Part shown: positions 51,670 through 60,115 of the stretch, in pieces | Numbering within the stretch: position 1 is the stretch's first letter | How the letters are laid out: each line of letters starts with the position of its first letter | Assembly: GCA_020637855.1 (NCBI GenBank) | Contig: JACKJR010000005.1 | Coordinates: 62,001 to 126,000, forward strand | Origin: Rhodobiaceae bacterium | Lineage (GTDB): Bacteria; Pseudomonadota; Alphaproteobacteria; Rhizobiales; Tepidamorphaceae | DNA length: 64,000 bases | Direction: 5' to 3' | Notes under the pieces: generated by a model | What the model saw: the letters and a program-made list of their open reading frames with translations, nothing else | What the model was told of the DNA's origin: nothing | Database searches by the model: none | Translations under genes and position numbers: made by a program

Positions 51670-52383
51670 GTGAACGCGATAGGTAACGAAGCCTCGGGCG
51701 GGGCAAGGCTTGTTATTGCGGATGACCATCCGCTTTTTCGGGATGCCTTGCGGCAAGCGCTTTTGAATGGGGCAGGCGGGGACGCCGACGTTTCTATCGG
51801 GGAAGTGAAGGAGGCCGGCTCGATCGATGACGTGATGTCGGAGCTTTCCGAAAACCCGGGTACCGACCTCGTCCTGCTCGATCTCACCATGCCGGGTGTG
51901 CGCGGCCTTTCGGGCCTGATGAATCTGAGAGCCCGTTTTCCCGATGTTCCCGTCGTCGTGGTTTCCGCCAGCGATGATCCGGCCGTGGTCCGCCGCTGTG
52001 CGGATTTCGGCGCATCGGGCTTTATCCCCAAGTCCCTGCAGGTCGCGGAGATGCGCGGGGCCGTTGCAAGCGTCATAGACGGTGGCGAGTGGTTTCCGCC
52101 GGACATCGACCTTGCCACGGAAGACGAGAATGAACTTGCCGACATCGCTCACCGGCTTGCCACACTGACGCCGCAGCAGGTGCGGGTCCTGATGATGCTC
52201 GGCGAGGGGCTGCTCAACAAGCAGATCGCTTATGAGTTGAGCGTTTCGGAGGCGACGGTGAAAGCGCACGTCTCCGCCATTCTTCAGAAGCTGGGTGCTG
52301 ATAGCCGGACCCAGGCCGTCATCATGGTCAACCGCATAGATGCGCTTCAGCGCGACGCCTTCCCTCTGACCGAGGCTGACTGA
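51670..52383 (+). CDS. NarL/FixJ-type response regulator (CrbR-like)
   Basis: A 237-residue regulator. The receiver domain has VIADDHPLFRDAL, the phospho-accepting aspartate D71 in LVLLDLTMPGVRG, a conserved serine in VVVSAS and a lysine in FIPKS. The C-terminal LuxR helix-turn-helix is LTPQQVRVLMMLGEGLLNKQIAYELSVSEATVKAHVSAI. Start is a GTG at 51670 after GGGGGAGGAACGC. It ends 16 bases before the stop of the converging hybrid kinase, its likely partner. CrbR controls acetate uptake and acetyl-CoA synthetase in Vibrio and Pseudomonas. Confidence 0.85.
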   Translation: MNAIGNEASGGARLVIADDHPLFRDALRQALLNGAGGDADVSIGEVKEAGSIDDVMSELSENPGTDLVLLDLTMPGVRGLSGLMNLRARFPDVPVVVVSASDDPAVVRRCADFGASGFIPKSLQVAEMRGAVASVIDGGEWFPPDIDLATEDENELADIAHRLATLTPQQVRVLMMLGEGLLNKQIAYELSVSEATVKAHVSAILQKLGADSRTQAVIMVNRIDALQRDAFPLTEAD

Positions 52384-52399
52384 AGCTGTCAGCGTGGGC

Positions 52400-55300
52400 T
52401 CACTCCGCGGCTTCGCGCCGTGAATAGCGCGAAAGCACAGCCCGCAAAGCCGCAGGCTTGACCGGTTTGTGCAGCACCACTGCATCCTGTGCTTCCGCGG
52501 CATCGCGCACTTCGGGGGAGCGGTCTGCCGTCAGCAGGATGACCGGAATGTCCGCGCCCAGCTTCCAGCGCAGGGTCTTGGCAACATCCAGGCCGGTGCC
52601 GCTGTCGAGATGATAGTCCACGATCAGGACGTCGGGCGAAGGTGCCGGCGGACGGATGGCGACAAGTGCCTTCTGCTGGGACTGGGCCGTTCGCACACCG
52701 CATCCCCATCCGCCAAGAAGCGCTGCCATGCCATCGAGAATCTTCGGCTCGTTGTCGACGCAAAGAACGTTGAGCGGCATCAGCCGGCTGCGGTTCTGCC
52801 GGACATCCGGCGCCGAAACAACGCTTGGTGCTCCCGCCACGACCGGCAGTTCTATGGCAAACATCGACCCGTGCCCCGGGGTGGACCGGATATCGACATT
52901 GGTGCCCAGCAGCCGCGCCATGCGTTCCACGATCGAGAGCCCGAGTCCCAGGCCGCGAGCCATTTTTTCCGCGCCATCGAGCCGCTTGAACTCATGGAAC
53001 ACGGCTTCGCGCTGGCTGTCGGGAATGCCCTCGCCCGTATCGTAGACAGCAACCACGAGCCGCCCGTTCTTGCGCCGGCAGCCAACCAGAACCCGGCCCT
53101 TGCGGGTGTATTTGATTGCGTTGGAGATCAGGTTTTGCAGCAGCCGGCGGACGAACCGGCGGTCGCTGCGCACGCTGACGGAACAAGGCAAAATCCGCAG
53201 ATCGAGCCCCTTTTCCTCGGCCATCGCCGCGAATTCGATCCGAAGCGGCTTGAGAAGGTCTTCGATGCTGAAAACTGAGTATTCCGGTTTCATCGCGCCG
53301 GCATCGAGACGCGATATGTCCAGCAGGGTCGAAAGGATTTCCTCCACAGCTTCCAGTGATCCATCGATGTTTTCGGCAATCCGCCGCTCCTCGGGGCGCA
53401 TCCTGCGTTCCACAAGACTGGATACGTAGAGCCGCGCCGCGTTGAGAGGCTGCAGAATGTCGTGGCCGGCAGCGGCCAGGAATCGCGTTTTGTCGGCATT
53501 GGCGTTTTCAGCCGTCGCGCGCGCCTGCTCCAGTTCCGCGTTGAGGCGCGTCAGCGCCTCGGTGCGTTCACGCACGCGTTTTTCAAGCGTCTCGTTTGCC
53601 GCCGCCAATTCCCGCGCTGTGCGCACCCGGTCGGTTACGTCGGATACTGTCAGCACCAGCCCGCCATCGGGCATGGAATCGGGGCGAAACTCGATCACCT
53701 GGCCGGTTGGCGTCTGCTTCGTCTGGAAGACTTCGCCGCGCACGGTGCCGCGCAGACGCTCATCGATCAACGCCTCTCCGACACCGCCGCCGCGGTCGGC
53801 TTGCGGTAACGAGTAGCGGTAGATATCGGCGAGCGTCGTGCCGACCTGGCCGAAAATGGGCGGCAGATCGAGTGACGTACGGAATTGCCGGTTCCAGCAA
53901 ATCAAACGCAGATCCCGGTCGAAGACGCCGATACCCTGGTGCACGTGATCGAGTGCGGACTGCAGCAGGTCGCGATTGTATTGCAGCGCGGCGGAAGCAT
54001 CATCGAGAAGCTTGCGGGCCGACTGGCTGCCGGCATTGCGCTTTTCCAGCAGCAGGGACAGCGCCACGCGTGCCGATGCGGCACCGATCGCGCTGGCGAG
54101 CACCCGCTCCGCGTAGCGCACGAGATGGACATCCGCCTCCGAACCCGGCTCCAGTGTCTGCCCGCGTTCGTCGGCAAAGGATTCCAGATGGCGCCGGGCG
54201 CGCTCGTCGCCGAGATAACGTGCGATCGTCTCGCCGATATCGCTGACGCGAAGGCTCGTGCGCGACAGGCGGATGCCCTGCGGGATAGGACGCAGGTCTT
54301 CCGGCACGAACTGGCTCGCTTGCAGCCGCTCGATGGCTTCCGACTGCCGCAGGATGGACACCACGACATAAGCGAGCACATTGAAGACCAGGCTCCAGAA
54401 CACCCCGTGGGTCAGCGGCGTGAATTCGATGCCGAACAGCTGCAAAGGGCGCAGGAAGGCGAACCCGAACAAACCATCTTCGAGGATGGTGCGTGGCAGC
54501 AGGCCGGCTGTAACAAGGTTCGGAACCAGCAGGGTGAATGCCCACACGGTAATGCCTGCCGCCATTCCCGCCATCGCTCCGTAGGCGGTTGCGCGCCGCC
54601 ACACCAGGCCGATGAAGAAAGCCGGGGCAAGTTGCGCGATTGCCGCGAAAGACACCAGGCCGATGGAGGCCAGTGCCGCGTTGCCGGCGATCACCCGGTA
54701 ATAAGCATAGGCGAGGATCAGCAATACGAAAATGGCGCCCCGGCGAATGAACAGCAGCTTCGGGCCGAGTGCTGCGTCGGGCGATTGCATGTCCGCGCGC
54801 CGCAGCAGTACCGGCGCCACAAGATCGTTGCAGACCATGATGGCGAGCGCCACGCTGGCGACGATCACCATCGCGGTTGCTGCCGACAGGCCCCCGACAA
54901 AGGCCGCGATCGTCATCAGATTGGCATTTGCGGTCATCGGAAGCAGCAGGACGAACATGTCTGGATTGAAGTCGGATTTCCCGAACAGCAGCACGCCCGC
55001 GGCCGCGATCGGGACGACGAACAGATTGATCATGACGAGATAGAGCGGAAACAGCCACGCGGCCGCGCGGGCTTCTTTTTCCGTGTTGTTCTCAACCACT
55101 GCGACATGGAACTGGCGCGGCAGCAGGAGAGAACAGACAAAGCTGAGGAAGATCATGGTCAGCCACGGCCCGCCAGCCGGGGCGCTCGTGAACCTTTCCG
55201 ACACCTCCGGGTTTTCCGACATGGCGCGCATCAGCTCGCCGGGGCCATCATACATCGAATAGATCACGAACAGGCCGACGGCGAGAAAGGTCAGCAGCTT

Positions 55301-55909
55301 GATGAGGGATTCGGCCGCGATCGCCAGCATCAGCCCGTGCTGGTGCTCCGTTGCATCGATGTGGCGTGTTCCAAACAGGATCGCGAACATCGCCAGCATA
55401 AGCGTCACGAACAACGCGATGTCGCCGAAGACAGGTACCGGGGTGCTCGTCCCGTCGATGCTCAGGTAGGCGACCATCGTCGTCAGGGATTCCGAGACCG
55501 CCTTGAGCTGCAACGAGATGTAGGGGATCGCGCCGATCATTGCGATCAGGGTCACTATGGCGGCGACGCCCTGGCTCTTGCCGTAGCGCGACGCGATGAA
55601 GTCGGCCACCGAGGTGATGTTGTGTGTTTTTGCAAGCCGGATGACGCGGCGCAGCAGCAGGTAGCCTGCTCCGACCATGAGTGCCGGACCGATGTAGATC
55701 GTCAGGAAGTCCCAGCCTTGCCGGCTTGCAAGGCCAACGCTGCCGAAGAATGTCCAGGATGTGCAATAGACGCCGAGCGTCAGCGCATAGATCAGCGGGC
55801 GGCCGCGCTCCCAGGCGCCATTCTGCGCCATGCGGTCGCCATAGCTCGCCACGGCAAAAAGGAAGCCGAGATAAACGATCGCGATGACGACGACGACCCA
55901 GCCCTGCAT
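52400..55909 (-). CDS. Hybrid sensor kinase with symporter-like sensor domain (CrbS-like)
   Basis: An 1169-residue protein. Residues 1 to about 500 form an SSS-type transporter-like region of some 13 membrane segments. A linker and a PAS domain follow (about 660-770), then HisKA (the histidine in AAAGHDILQPLNA, near residue 815), the ATPase domain (NLISNAIKYT, DTGEGIPDSQ, GLGLSIVERM), and a receiver domain with D in LIVDYHLDSG (near 1096) and K in VVLHKPVK. This is the CrbS layout, which senses acetate or other short-chain acids. The kinase converges on the CrbR-like gene. Confidence 0.9.
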   Translation of the reverse strand: MQGWVVVVIAIVYLGFLFAVASYGDRMAQNGAWERGRPLIYALTLGVYCTSWTFFGSVGLASRQGWDFLTIYIGPALMVGAGYLLLRRVIRLAKTHNITSVADFIASRYGKSQGVAAIVTLIAMIGAIPYISLQLKAVSESLTTMVAYLSIDGTSTPVPVFGDIALFVTLMLAMFAILFGTRHIDATEHQHGLMLAIAAESLIKLLTFLAVGLFVIYSMYDGPGELMRAMSENPEVSERFTSAPAGGPWLTMIFLSFVCSLLLPRQFHVAVVENNTEKEARAAAWLFPLYLVMINLFVVPIAAAGVLLFGKSDFNPDMFVLLLPMTANANLMTIAAFVGGLSAATAMVIVASVALAIMVCNDLVAPVLLRRADMQSPDAALGPKLLFIRRGAIFVLLILAYAYYRVIAGNAALASIGLVSFAAIAQLAPAFFIGLVWRRATAYGAMAGMAAGITVWAFTLLVPNLVTAGLLPRTILEDGLFGFAFLRPLQLFGIEFTPLTHGVFWSLVFNVLAYVVVSILRQSEAIERLQASQFVPEDLRPIPQGIRLSRTSLRVSDIGETIARYLGDERARRHLESFADERGQTLEPGSEADVHLVRYAERVLASAIGAASARVALSLLLEKRNAGSQSARKLLDDASAALQYNRDLLQSALDHVHQGIGVFDRDLRLICWNRQFRTSLDLPPIFGQVGTTLADIYRYSLPQADRGGGVGEALIDERLRGTVRGEVFQTKQTPTGQVIEFRPDSMPDGGLVLTVSDVTDRVRTARELAAANETLEKRVRERTEALTRLNAELEQARATAENANADKTRFLAAAGHDILQPLNAARLYVSSLVERRMRPEERRIAENIDGSLEAVEEILSTLLDISRLDAGAMKPEYSVFSIEDLLKPLRIEFAAMAEEKGLDLRILPCSVSVRSDRRFVRRLLQNLISNAIKYTRKGRVLVGCRRKNGRLVVAVYDTGEGIPDSQREAVFHEFKRLDGAEKMARGLGLGLSIVERMARLLGTNVDIRSTPGHGSMFAIELPVVAGAPSVVSAPDVRQNRSRLMPLNVLCVDNEPKILDGMAALLGGWGCGVRTAQSQQKALVAIRPPAPSPDVLIVDYHLDSGTGLDVAKTLRWKLGADIPVILLTADRSPEVRDAAEAQDAVVLHKPVKPAALRAVLSRYSRREAAE

Positions 55910-56059
55910 GTCAACTCCGTCTGACTGGCATTAGGCCGCAAACGTGATCACAAAGCCGCGCGCAAGTCCAATGCGGTGAAAGTCATCCGCTGCTTGTTCG
56001 ACGTCAAAATTGGCTTCGACCAGACGCGTAGGTTTGTGCTCAAATGCTTCGATGCGGGT

Positions 56060-56076
56060 GCCTGCACAATGCAGGA
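56060..56076. other. Perfect short inverted repeat upstream of the exonuclease-CBS-DUF294 gene
   Basis: CCTGCA and TGCAGG flank CAA within the leader, ending about 26 bases before the ATG at 56101. It could be a hairpin in the 5' leader or an operator. Also in this 191-base divergent region is the palindrome GTGATCAC (55944-55951). Confidence 0.35.
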
Positions 56077-56100
56077 ACAACACGGGAGGAGGCATCCGGG

Positions 56101-58233
56101 ATGACCAGGCGAATTAGCGCCATACCCCTGTCTGCAATCGATGCGGTGGTCTTCGACACCGAAACCACCGGGCTCGATGTCAAGACCGCGCGCATCATCC
56201 AGATCGGCGGGGTCCGGCTGCATGAGGGTGAACTGGAGCCGGATGGCGAGCTGGAAACGTTCGTTGCGCCCGGCATTCCGGTGCCTCCGGACTCCACGAA
56301 AGTGCATGGCATTTCCGACGCCGATCTGGATGGTGCGCCGGCTTATGTTGAAGCCTGCAAGCGTTTCGACAGCTTCGCTGGCGAACGTATCCTGATAGGT
56401 CATTCGGTTGGGTTCGATCTCGCCGTCATGCAGGCGGAATCCGAACGTGCCGGCCTGAAATGGCAGCGGCCAAGAGCCCTTTGCACCCGCATGCTCGCGC
56501 AGGTGGTTCAACCCAATCTGCCGACCTACGACCTCGAAGCTTTGGCAAGCTGGCTGGGTGTCGAGCTTTCAGGCCGCCACAGCGCCATAGGCGATGCGCG
56601 CTCAACGGCCCGCATATTCTGTGCGCTGGTTCCCCGGCTGCTGGAGCGCAATGTGCGCACGCTTGCCGAAGCCGAAGCCGCCTGCGGACGCTTGTCCGCC
56701 GCTCTGGAGGAACAGTACAAGGCGGGATGGCATCTCCCGGTGCGCAGCGAAGAGGTGGTGCTGAGCGAGAAGGCGCTGGCGCGTGTCGACGCTTATCCCT
56801 ACCGGCATCGCATTCGTGATCTGATGAGTAGCCCGCCAACGGTCCTGGGGCCGAAAACAACGCTCAAGGATGCCCTTGCGACGTTCGTGAACCGCAAGAT
56901 CAGCTCGGTATTCGTCGGCGTTGAAGACGATCTGAATCGCAACAACACCGGCATTATCACAGAGCGGGATGTGTTGCGGGCCGTTGCAGAGGACGGTGGC
57001 GCTGCGCTGGACCACCCGATCGCCGACTACATGAACATGCCGCTCGAAAGCGTCTTCGCGGATGCGTATCTCTATCGTGCCATGGGGCGCATGTCCCGGT
57101 TGCGCATTCGCCACCTGGCGGTGATCGAGCCGGATGGCCGTGTCGTCGGTGCCATCAGCGCCCGCGATCTGCTCCGGTTGCGTACGACCGATGCGATTTC
57201 GCTTGGCGACGAGATCGACCGCGCACCCAGTGCCAAGGCTCTTGGGGTCGCTTTCGCCAGGCTTCCGGTCATAGCGCGCGGTCTTCGCAACGAGGATATC
57301 GAGGGGCGCGAAGTGGCCGGTGTCGTCAGCCGTGAACTCTGCGCCATGACGCGCCGCGCCGCGGAACTGGCCGAAACATCCATGGAGCAGGAAGGTTATG
57401 GCGAGGCACCCGCCGCATACGCGGTGCTGGTGCTGGGATCAGGCGGCCGGGGCGAAAGCCTGTTGGCTGCCGATCAGGATAACGCCATCGTCCACGCAGA
57501 CCTTTCCGACGCGGACAAGGAACGAGGGGATGCATGGTTCGCCGAGCTCGGCAAACGCATCGCGGATACGTTGCACGAAGCCGGCATCCCCTATTGCAAG
57601 GGCGGCATCATGGCCAGCAACGAACAATGGCGCGACAGCGTCAGTGGCTGGAAGTCGCGTGTGGATACGTGGATACGGCATTCAAAACCGGAAGACCTGC
57701 TCAATGTCGATATCTTCTACGACATGCGCGCCGTCCACGGCGATGCCGGACTCGCGGACGAAATCTGGCGCTACGCCCATGAGCACGGCCATTCCGAGAT
57801 ACCCTTTCTCAAGCTGCTGGCCCAGCAGGCGGCGGGCTTTCAGCCCCCTCTCGGCCTTTTCGGCGGCTTCAAGACCGAGAACGGGCGTGTCGATCTCAAG
57901 AAGGGCGGATTGTTTCCCCTGGTCGCCAATGCCCGCGTTCTTTCGATCCGTCACGGTATCCTGCACCGTGCCACCCCTGACCGACTGAACGGCGTCAGGG
58001 CCCTCGAAATCGGTGCGGGCAACGACCTCGAGCGCGCTGTCGATGCCCACGCAATCCTGCTCGATGCGATGCTTGACCAGCAGATCGACGACATCGAGCG
58101 TGGATTGCCGCCCAGCAATGCCGTTGAAGTGGCAAGCCTGTCAGCGCCGCAGCAGGAGCGTCTCAAGCGGGCACTCGGGAATCTTTCAAACCTCGACGAG
58201 ATGGTGCGCGGGCTGCTTTTCGCCAAAACCTGA
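56101..58233 (+). CDS. DnaQ-type exonuclease fused to CBS pair and DUF294 nucleotidyltransferase-like domain
   Basis: A 710-residue soluble protein in three parts. Residues 1-190 are a DEDDh 3'-5' exonuclease with FDTETTG (D19, E21), GHSVGFDLAV and HSAIGDARST. Residues 235-360 are a CBS pair (HRIRDLMSSPPTVLGP). The rest is a DUF294 domain with LGSGGRGESLLAADQDNAIV, whose GSxxR...Q.D nucleotidyltransferase-like motif is intact, plus the C-terminal DUF294 part. In Vibrio and Pseudomonas the exonuclease and CBS-DUF294 proteins are separate neighbours of VC_2705-type symporters. The ATG at 56101 follows GGGAGGAGG. Confidence 0.9.
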   Translation: MTRRISAIPLSAIDAVVFDTETTGLDVKTARIIQIGGVRLHEGELEPDGELETFVAPGIPVPPDSTKVHGISDADLDGAPAYVEACKRFDSFAGERILIGHSVGFDLAVMQAESERAGLKWQRPRALCTRMLAQVVQPNLPTYDLEALASWLGVELSGRHSAIGDARSTARIFCALVPRLLERNVRTLAEAEAACGRLSAALEEQYKAGWHLPVRSEEVVLSEKALARVDAYPYRHRIRDLMSSPPTVLGPKTTLKDALATFVNRKISSVFVGVEDDLNRNNTGIITERDVLRAVAEDGGAALDHPIADYMNMPLESVFADAYLYRAMGRMSRLRIRHLAVIEPDGRVVGAISARDLLRLRTTDAISLGDEIDRAPSAKALGVAFARLPVIARGLRNEDIEGREVAGVVSRELCAMTRRAAELAETSMEQEGYGEAPAAYAVLVLGSGGRGESLLAADQDNAIVHADLSDADKERGDAWFAELGKRIADTLHEAGIPYCKGGIMASNEQWRDSVSGWKSRVDTWIRHSKPEDLLNVDIFYDMRAVHGDAGLADEIWRYAHEHGHSEIPFLKLLAQQAAGFQPPLGLFGGFKTENGRVDLKKGGLFPLVANARVLSIRHGILHRATPDRLNGVRALEIGAGNDLERAVDAHAILLDAMLDQQIDDIERGLPPSNAVEVASLSAPQQERLKRALGNLSNLDEMVRGLLFAKT

Positions 58234-58307
58234 CGTGATCGGCGCTATGCCGCCGCGGCCAGTCTGCGATGCAGAAAGTGGCTGGATCATTCGCGGTTCT
58301 GCAGGCA

Positions 58308-58321
58308 CATATACGTATATG
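58308..58321. promoter_or_regulatory. TACGTA palindrome upstream of mscL
   Basis: CATATACGTATATG is a perfect 14-base palindrome centred on TACGTA, 55 bases before the mscL start. Similar TACGTA stretches stand before fixL and fixK, so it could be a binding site for a FixJ- or CrbR-type regulator. Confidence 0.4.
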
Positions 58322-58375
58322 CGCAAGTCACAGGGTTGTTGAACCAGGTCGGAACATCAGGAGGCGATAGTTCAC

Positions 58376-58795
58376 ATGAGCATGATCCAGGAATTCAAGG
58401 AATTTGCCATCAAGGGCAACATGGTCGACCTTGCAGTCGGCGTTATCATCGGCGGCGCATTCGGGGGTATCGTCACGTCTCTTGTGAACGACATCATCAT
58501 GCCGATTATAGGTCTGATCACGGGCGGCGTGGATTTCTCCAACATGTTCGTCCAGTTGGCCGGTGAACCGAAGGCCACACTCGATGCGGCCCGCGAGGCC
58601 GGTGCGACGCTCGCCTACGGCAATTTCATCACGCTGGTGATCAACTTCCTCATCGTTGCCTGGGTCCTGTTCCTCGTCATCAAGGCGATGAATTCATTGA
58701 AGCGTGAGGCAGAAGCCGCACCGGAAGAGGCCCCTGCGCCGCCGCGCAACGAGGTGCTGCTGGAAGAGATTCGCGACCTCCTGAAGAAGAAGTAA
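58376..58795 (+). CDS. mscL: Large-conductance mechanosensitive channel
   Basis: A 139-residue inner-membrane channel that releases pressure on osmotic downshock. It has the MscL start FKEFAIKGNMVDLAVGVIIGGAFGGIVTSLVNDIIMPIIG (first helix) and a second membrane helix (FITLVINFLIVAWVLFLVIKAMN), then the usual basic-acidic tail. The ATG at 58376 follows AGGAGGCGATAG. It is followed 44 bases later by an aminotransferase gene on the same strand. Confidence 0.96.
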   Translation: MSMIQEFKEFAIKGNMVDLAVGVIIGGAFGGIVTSLVNDIIMPIIGLITGGVDFSNMFVQLAGEPKATLDAAREAGATLAYGNFITLVINFLIVAWVLFLVIKAMNSLKREAEAAPEEAPAPPRNEVLLEEIRDLLKKK

Positions 58796-58839
58796 GGCCC
58801 GGGGCCGCTGGTTGCCCCGCTTGAAAGACAGGTATCCTC

Positions 58840-60054
58840 ATGTCGTCATCCATAGCCCCGTATCCGGCGGGGATAGAGGCGCTGAGCGACCGCGCGTCCG
58901 CTTCTCCCGAAAGCGGTATCGTCGAAGTGCTGAACTACGGAATGGGCCGTCAGGGAATTATCCCGCTGTGGGCCGGCGAAGGCGATATTCCAACGCCGGC
59001 CTTCATCTGCGATGCGGCAACCGCAGCACTTGCCGAGGGGCAGACATTTTATACCTACCAGCGCGGCATTCCGCCCCTGCGAAACGCGCTGGCGGAGTAC
59101 ACCGGATGGCTCTACGGGACGCCGAACTCGTTCGAGCGTTTTTTTGTTACCGGTTCCGGCATGCAGGCGATCCAGACGGCAATACTGCTTACTGCCGATC
59201 CGGGTGATGAGATCGTCTATCATGCGCCGGCCTGGCCCAATCTGCCCGCAGCCGCAGAAATAGCCGGTGTGACACCGGTTTCGGTCGCCATGCAGTTCTC
59301 CGAAACAGGATGGCATCTTGACCTTGAGCGGGTATTCGCAGCCGTGAGTGCGCGCACAAAGGCGATTTGCGTGAATTCGCCGTCCAATCCGACCGGCTGG
59401 GTAATGCCCAAGGAGGATATCGGCGCTCTGTTGGACTTCTGCCGCGGGCGCGGGATATGGATCATTGCCGACGAGGTTTACTGCCGCTTCGTTTATGGCG
59501 ATGTGCGCAAAGGGGCCCATGGGCGCCCTTTGGCACCATCCTTTCATGATGTGATCACCCCCGAAGACAGGGTGTTGTTCGTCAACACCTTTTCCAAGAA
59601 CTGGGCCATGACCGGCTGGCGTATCGGCTGGATCGAGGCACCGGAATCGATCGGCATCAAACTGGAGAACCTGATCCAGTACTCCACATCCGGTGTTGCC
59701 GCTTTCATGCAGCAGGCGGCGCTTGCGGCCATGCAGGAAGGCGACGAATTTGCCGAAAGCGTCATTTCGGACGCCTGCCGTGGCCGCGCGATTGTGTCGG
59801 AAGGCCTTAGGAAAAGCGGGCGTTGCCGTTTTGCCGAGCCTGACGGCGCATTTTATGCGTTTTTCGGCATCGATGGAGAGCCTGATACCGACAAGCTGGG
59901 GCTTCGTCTCGTCGATGAAGCCGGTATCGGGATTGCTCCAGGCCGCGCATTCGGACCGGAAGGGGCGGGTTATATGCGGATGTGTTTTGTCCGCAGGCCG
60001 GCAGGTCTCAGCGACGCAATGAGCCGGCTCAATCTATGGTTGGCAAAGCGCTGA
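58840..60054 (+). CDS. Class I/II pyridoxal phosphate-dependent aminotransferase
   Basis: A 404-residue fold-type I aminotransferase. It contains YTYQRGIPPLRNALAEY, the SPSNPTGWVMP segment, IADEVYCRFVYG (aspartate to PLP nitrogen), FSKNWAMTGWRIGW with the PLP lysine, and the terminal arginine region YMRMCFVRRPAG. The substrate is unknown; aspartate or aromatic amino acid transaminases are closest in style. It lies between mscL and fixL on the same strand. Confidence 0.88.
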   Translation: MSSSIAPYPAGIEALSDRASASPESGIVEVLNYGMGRQGIIPLWAGEGDIPTPAFICDAATAALAEGQTFYTYQRGIPPLRNALAEYTGWLYGTPNSFERFFVTGSGMQAIQTAILLTADPGDEIVYHAPAWPNLPAAAEIAGVTPVSVAMQFSETGWHLDLERVFAAVSARTKAICVNSPSNPTGWVMPKEDIGALLDFCRGRGIWIIADEVYCRFVYGDVRKGAHGRPLAPSFHDVITPEDRVLFVNTFSKNWAMTGWRIGWIEAPESIGIKLENLIQYSTSGVAAFMQQAALAAMQEGDEFAESVISDACRGRAIVSEGLRKSGRCRFAEPDGAFYAFFGIDGEPDTDKLGLRLVDEAGIGIAPGRAFGPEGAGYMRMCFVRRPAGLSDAMSRLNLWLAKR

Positions 60055-60091
60055 TCGCACACGTTATTAACATTATTGCATTCGCCGATTC

Positions 60092-60104
60092 GCAATATAC
60101 GTAA
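60092..60104. promoter_or_regulatory. TACGTA-type motif upstream of fixL
   Basis: AATATACGTAAAA lies 12 bases before the GTG start of fixL in a short AT-rich promoter region (60055-60115). It matches the core of the motif seen before mscL and fixK, and may serve as a FixJ-type feedback site. Confidence 0.35.
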
Positions 60105-60115
60105 AATAGCGTACC

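Noticed and set aside
53885..55924. 679-codon open frame antisense to the hybrid kinase
   Set aside because: Composition is His/Arg/Asp/Gln-rich with no hydrophobic or domain pattern; it shadows the CrbS-like gene.
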